A stretch of DNA of 64,000 nt. Origin: Ziziphus jujuba (taxonomy: Eukaryota; Streptophyta; Magnoliopsida; Rosales; Rhamnaceae). Position 1 is the stretch's first letter. Each line of letters begins with the position of its first letter. Below are positions 60,901 through 64,000 of the stretch, piece after piece. The position numbers and the translations under genes were made by a program. Location of the stretch: NCBI RefSeq assembly GCF_031755915.1, contig NC_083390.1, positions 21,437,501 to 21,501,500 of the forward strand, read 5' to 3'. The notes below the pieces were generated by a model. It worked only from the letters and a program-made list of their open reading frames with translations, ran no database searches and was not told where the DNA came from.

Positions 60901-61663
60901 TTTCCAGTCATTGATGTTATCAGAAGGGGAAGCACCCTGTAAATCATTGTGAAATTATGAACAGCCACAATAAGCACTTGTATATAAATAAAATGAACCA
61001 CTTTTACACCTTAAAGGTCCATAAATTCAACCGTTTAATGTCTTCGAACACCTTATGTTCTATAATGCAAACGGTGGATCAATCAACAATTACAAAAAAT
61101 AAATTAAATTTCTAGTCGGATGAATTGCATATCCAAATACCAGTTTCGCTTGCACTGAACAATAGTACAAGTCCATGTAAAACTACAAATTCAATTAAAA
61201 CTCAAAGAAAAAAACTTGCATTTTACATTTCACAAACTCAACCTCAATCAAAACCCAATTACCATTTCATAAATTTTAAAAAATAACAAGGACCAGTAGG
61301 ATCAAAAAATAAAATAAAAAATAAAAAAATCAAAAGGAAGATAGTAAAGATCGTAAAACTCACAGGATGAGAGGACGAATCAAATTCACGATCAGATCCT
61401 TCCTCAGAAAGCCCATCGTCATAAGCAGAATTGTAGTGAAAAGTTTGCTTCTGGAACTGTTCCTCCTGCTGATTCTTGAGGTTCGAAAGGTGAACACTAC
61501 TACTTCTAGGGTTTAAAACCGCACTCTGATGATGATTCTCTCGGAGCCTGGAGTCAACCAAAGCAGCAGAGGAAGTATAATTAGGGGATGTGATGACGGA
61601 GCGGAGGCGATGGTGAGGAGGGACGTAAACTGCGCCGTATGAAGGAGGAGGCCGATCCTTCAT
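51993..61663 (-). CDS. DExH-box ATP-dependent RNA helicase with C-terminal dsRNA-binding domain (DExH3/DExH5-like)
   Basis: Nineteen coding exons splice in frame to 1171 residues: 61364-61663, 60782-60936, 60608-60695, 60030-60275, 59538-59633, 58955-59143, 58690-58849, 58489-58619, 57387-57554, 57031-57303, 56378-56572, 55558-55761, 55165-55234, 54893-55041, 53772-54077, 53111-53170, 52873-53025, 52628-52738, 51993-52454. The start [19 protein letters not shown] and a low-complexity Ser/Gln region come first. Helicase motifs follow: GETGCGKT (301-308), DEIH (402-405), SAT (434-436), [10 protein letters not shown] (620-629) and QRRGRAGR (667-674). The winged-helix/OB part typical of DEAH proteins follows, then a dsRNA-binding domain (about 1083-1146, [13 protein letters not shown] to [13 protein letters not shown]). 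It should unwind RNA, possibly structured or G-quadruplex RNA as in animal DHX36 relatives; the substrate is not shown by sequence. No frame damage is seen. Confidence 0.95.
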
Positions 61664-63418
61664 CGCGATGAATAATAGAAGAGTTTGAGGGTTTTAGGGT
61701 TAAAAAGGTTTTGGGGTTCGAAGGTGATGAAGAAGGGAATTGAAGAGCAGAGAAGAAAAAGGAAGAGGAAGAGGAAGAGGAAGAGGAAGAAGAAGAAGAA
61801 GAAACAGAATTAAAAAGGAGAAGATGATGGCATGCAAAGGTTTGACGGCGTCGTTCCGTTACCGGATTTGTGATTTTCTGTTTGTTTCCAGAGAAATGGT
61901 GGAAACTCCGAAACTGAAAACGGGCAAAAGAGAGAAAGAAAATAACAGAAAAAGTGAGGTTGGGTTTACAGCGGGGGCTGGGTTCTTTCGAGTTCTAAGT
62001 ATTGAAAGTGGCGCTTTTGTGGCGCGTGCAGATTCTGTAGTGAAGCCACACGTTAGCGTCTTCTTTCTTACCGTTTCTACGGACCACGTACAATGAATTC
62101 AAATTTTATTATTTTATTATTAACAAAAATAAATTTAAAATAATAAAGTTATTGTTCATTCCAGTCATATAAATCTGCTTGTATATTTCTTAAGCACAAA
62201 AAAAAAAAAAAAAAAAAAAACAAAACAAAACAAAAATCTACTTGTATATTTAAAAATATTTTACATTGATTTTGTTATTTCTAACATTGAATTTTTAGAT
62301 TGGGCATGGTAATTATCCATTTTGAGAAATTATAAATATTGACAAAATATTTAAATATAATAGAATGTGAATGTGAATTTAATACAAATATAAAAAGATT
62401 ATTGTAATCTATTTGTTTTACAATTTTTTTTTTAACAACTTTTCGTTATTCGATTGAAAACGTGTTTTACCCCAAAAGAAAAAAAGAAAAAGAAAAAAAG
62501 AATATTAGAGGAAAATATGAGATTTGAAGAATCCAACGAATAAAACCACTTCGTGTCATTTTAATACAATAAAAACAAAAACAAAAACGATTTTCCTCCA
62601 TTGAGTCTCCTCCTCCAGTCCTCCTCCACCGACTGTGTAATAATAATAACCATTAAAAAAAAAAAAAAAAAGAAGTTAAATATCCAATCAAATACATTGT
62701 ATAAAACCATTGTTATCATATTTTCTTTTTTATTACAACATAAAAGTGGGGGATTTTTATCAAATCTTAAGATTTAATCCTCGACTTGAAAATCTACTCT
62801 TGGTGATTTCACCATTCTTATCATATTAAAAAGATCCTCATGGTGGATATGTAAAACCAAAAATATCTTACACCTATATATCCATGCATACACATGCACA
62901 CACAAATACCGACAATGGAACACCTGGTCTGCTCTTAGGCATACAACAGTGCCATGCACCAATGTGGCACAAGCTACATGACACAACTAAATATCCAGAT
63001 GGCTTGCTATAAGAAGAAAAATTACACGCTGAAACTTACTGTGACTTAATTTAATTCAATAAGGCTTTTATTTATTTATTTATTTATTATTTTTTTTTTT
63101 TTTCTGCGGTGGAAAGGTAGGTAACATTGAAAATCATTGCACCCAAAAAGGAAGAACAAGAAGGATTTCAAGATCCATTGATATATTTTTGCTTTCCAAT
63201 ACTCTCACCTTCAACTTACAGTTCAAAACATTTTCTTTCTCCCTGGTCTTATTCAAGCGCTCTATTAAGAAAATAACAAAATGAGATGGGGAAAGTTTAT
63301 CTAACAATCTAACATATTTTAGTTTTTCACTGCATAAATAACTAACAAGAAAACTTGCAATACAGAAGTACAAATTGTTCGACTACCCTACAGCACACGA
63401 ATAGTGTCAGGATTGTGC
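61664..63418. other. helicase 5' UTR and promoter, then aldolase 3' UTR side
   Basis: The helicase leader on the minus strand is CT-rich: the plus strand has GGAAGA/GAAGAA units at 61757-61810. A/T-rich sequence with long A runs (62199-62220, 62655-62671) follows. From about 63120 the sequence probably belongs to the aldolase 3' UTR. The plus-strand frame 61740-62096 overlaps the repeat and has no recognised similarity. Confidence 0.6.
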
Positions 63419-63697
63419 TTAGTAGGTATAACCCTTGACAAACATTCCTTTCTTGGCTTCCTCACTTTCACCTTCTGCAGAGTATTTCCCCAGCTGAGCC
63501 AGTGAGTTTGCCTTTGCTCGAACCAACAATGCCTTTTGTGCGGCTTCCACATTCTCAGGTTGTCCTTGCCATGTCTTGAGCACAGTGTTCTGCAGGGCAC
63601 GGGCATATGAGAAGGAAACATGCCATGGGTTAGGGCTTTGGTTCATTGCATTCAGGTTGAGTGTAGCCTCCACTTCAGACTGGCCTCCGGACAAAAA
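63419..63697 (-). CDS. FBA: class I fructose-bisphosphate aldolase (cytosolic type), last exon, partial
   Basis: This exon encodes the C-terminal 92 residues, beginning [19 protein letters not shown] after a CAG acceptor (63698) and ending GMFVKGYTY with a TAA at 63419-63421. Other blocks are [31 protein letters not shown] and [13 protein letters not shown]. The enzyme cleaves fructose 1,6-bisphosphate to two triose phosphates in glycolysis and gluconeogenesis. The C-terminal Tyr is the conserved residue needed for full activity on the bisphosphate substrate. The ending matches cytosolic plant isoforms better than plastid ones, from memory. The lysine that forms the Schiff base lies in upstream exons outside the window; 63698-64000 is intron. 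Confidence 0.95.
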   Translation of the reverse strand, partial: FLSGGQSEVEATLNLNAMNQSPNPWHVSFSYARALQNTVLKTWQGQPENVEAAQKALLVRAKANSLAQLGKYSAEGESEEAKKGMFVKGYTY

Positions 63698-64000
63698 CTG
63701 CAAGGCAAAATGAACATATAGCAATCAAACCTAAGGCACTGGTAAGAAACAATAACTTATGCATATGCATTAATGAGTTGTTAAAACATAAGTGTTTTCT
63801 TCTGTGGTTACTGTCAGAAACTTCTGAGCGTTCAGTATCAATCTCAGCTCATCCACGAAAATTATAGAATGACCCACCAAAGTCGAGAACATTTTACATA
63901 CTTTTGTGGCTGAGAATATACGTTTACTAGATTACCTTTTCATACATCAACATTCAATTCCAAGAAACTTTTTAACACTTGATTACAAATCTTGCAGGGA
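63698..64000 (-). other. aldolase intron, running off the right edge
   Basis: No coding similarity is seen between the acceptor at 63698 and the window end. Confidence 0.7.

Noticed and set aside
61740..62096. 118-codon plus-strand frame opposite the helicase leader
   Set aside because: It starts in a GAA/GGA repeat (Arg/Lys-rich), overlaps the helicase 5' UTR and promoter, and has no recognisable domain.
1..64000. CRISPR arrays, bacterial operons, rRNA genes or complete tRNA genes
   Set aside because: Only simple microsatellites show regular spacing. The DNA is clearly plant nuclear, and no sequence fits a full tRNA or rRNA gene.

Overview
The window is nuclear DNA of a flowering plant, most likely a eudicot. 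It is AT-rich and has host genes with many GT-AG introns, a Ty1-copia retrotransposon, a miniature LTR element (TRIM) and a hAT-type DNA element. I cannot name the species. All host genes and all viral-like loci recognised here read on the minus strand; the complete Copia element reads on the plus strand.

Left part (1-31 kb): a tandem array of eight related loci, called RNL-1 to RNL-8 here, all on the minus strand. They resemble the nucleocapsid (N) gene of plant cytorhabdovirus/varicosavirus-type negative-strand RNA viruses, so the array looks like an endogenised viral gene that was later amplified. Only RNL-6 (22481-23689) is a complete uninterrupted frame (402 codons plus stop). RNL-5 and RNL-8 are full length with one in-frame stop each. 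RNL-1 is open until a Copia LTR cuts it. RNL-2 and RNL-3 are frameshifted, RNL-4 is split by a complete 5.5-kb Copia element, and RNL-7 is truncated and joined to a copied 3' piece of the neighbouring PSS1 gene. A TRIM (19364-19788) and a hAT element with a perfect 8-bp target duplication (20047-20998) sit upstream of RNL-5. The spacers are related to each other, and two hold decayed PSS1 last-exon sequence, so the array probably grew by unequal exchange next to PSS1.

Middle (31.8-39.1 kb): PSS1, base-exchange phosphatidylserine synthase. The coding sequence spans twelve exons that splice in frame to 426 residues, and a 5'-UTR exon lies upstream of a 2.4-kb intron. A roughly 12.5-kb AT-rich stretch (39.4-51.9 kb) follows with no gene I can support.

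Right part: a 19-exon DExH-box RNA helicase with a C-terminal double-stranded-RNA-binding domain (1171 residues, DExH3/DExH5 type, 51993-61663), and the last exon of a class I fructose-bisphosphate aldolase (63419-63697) whose remainder lies beyond the right edge. The three host genes are housekeeping genes with no evident functional link. Exon joins were derived by hand from splice sites and reading-frame continuity. Family names come from recognising conserved motifs, not from a database search.
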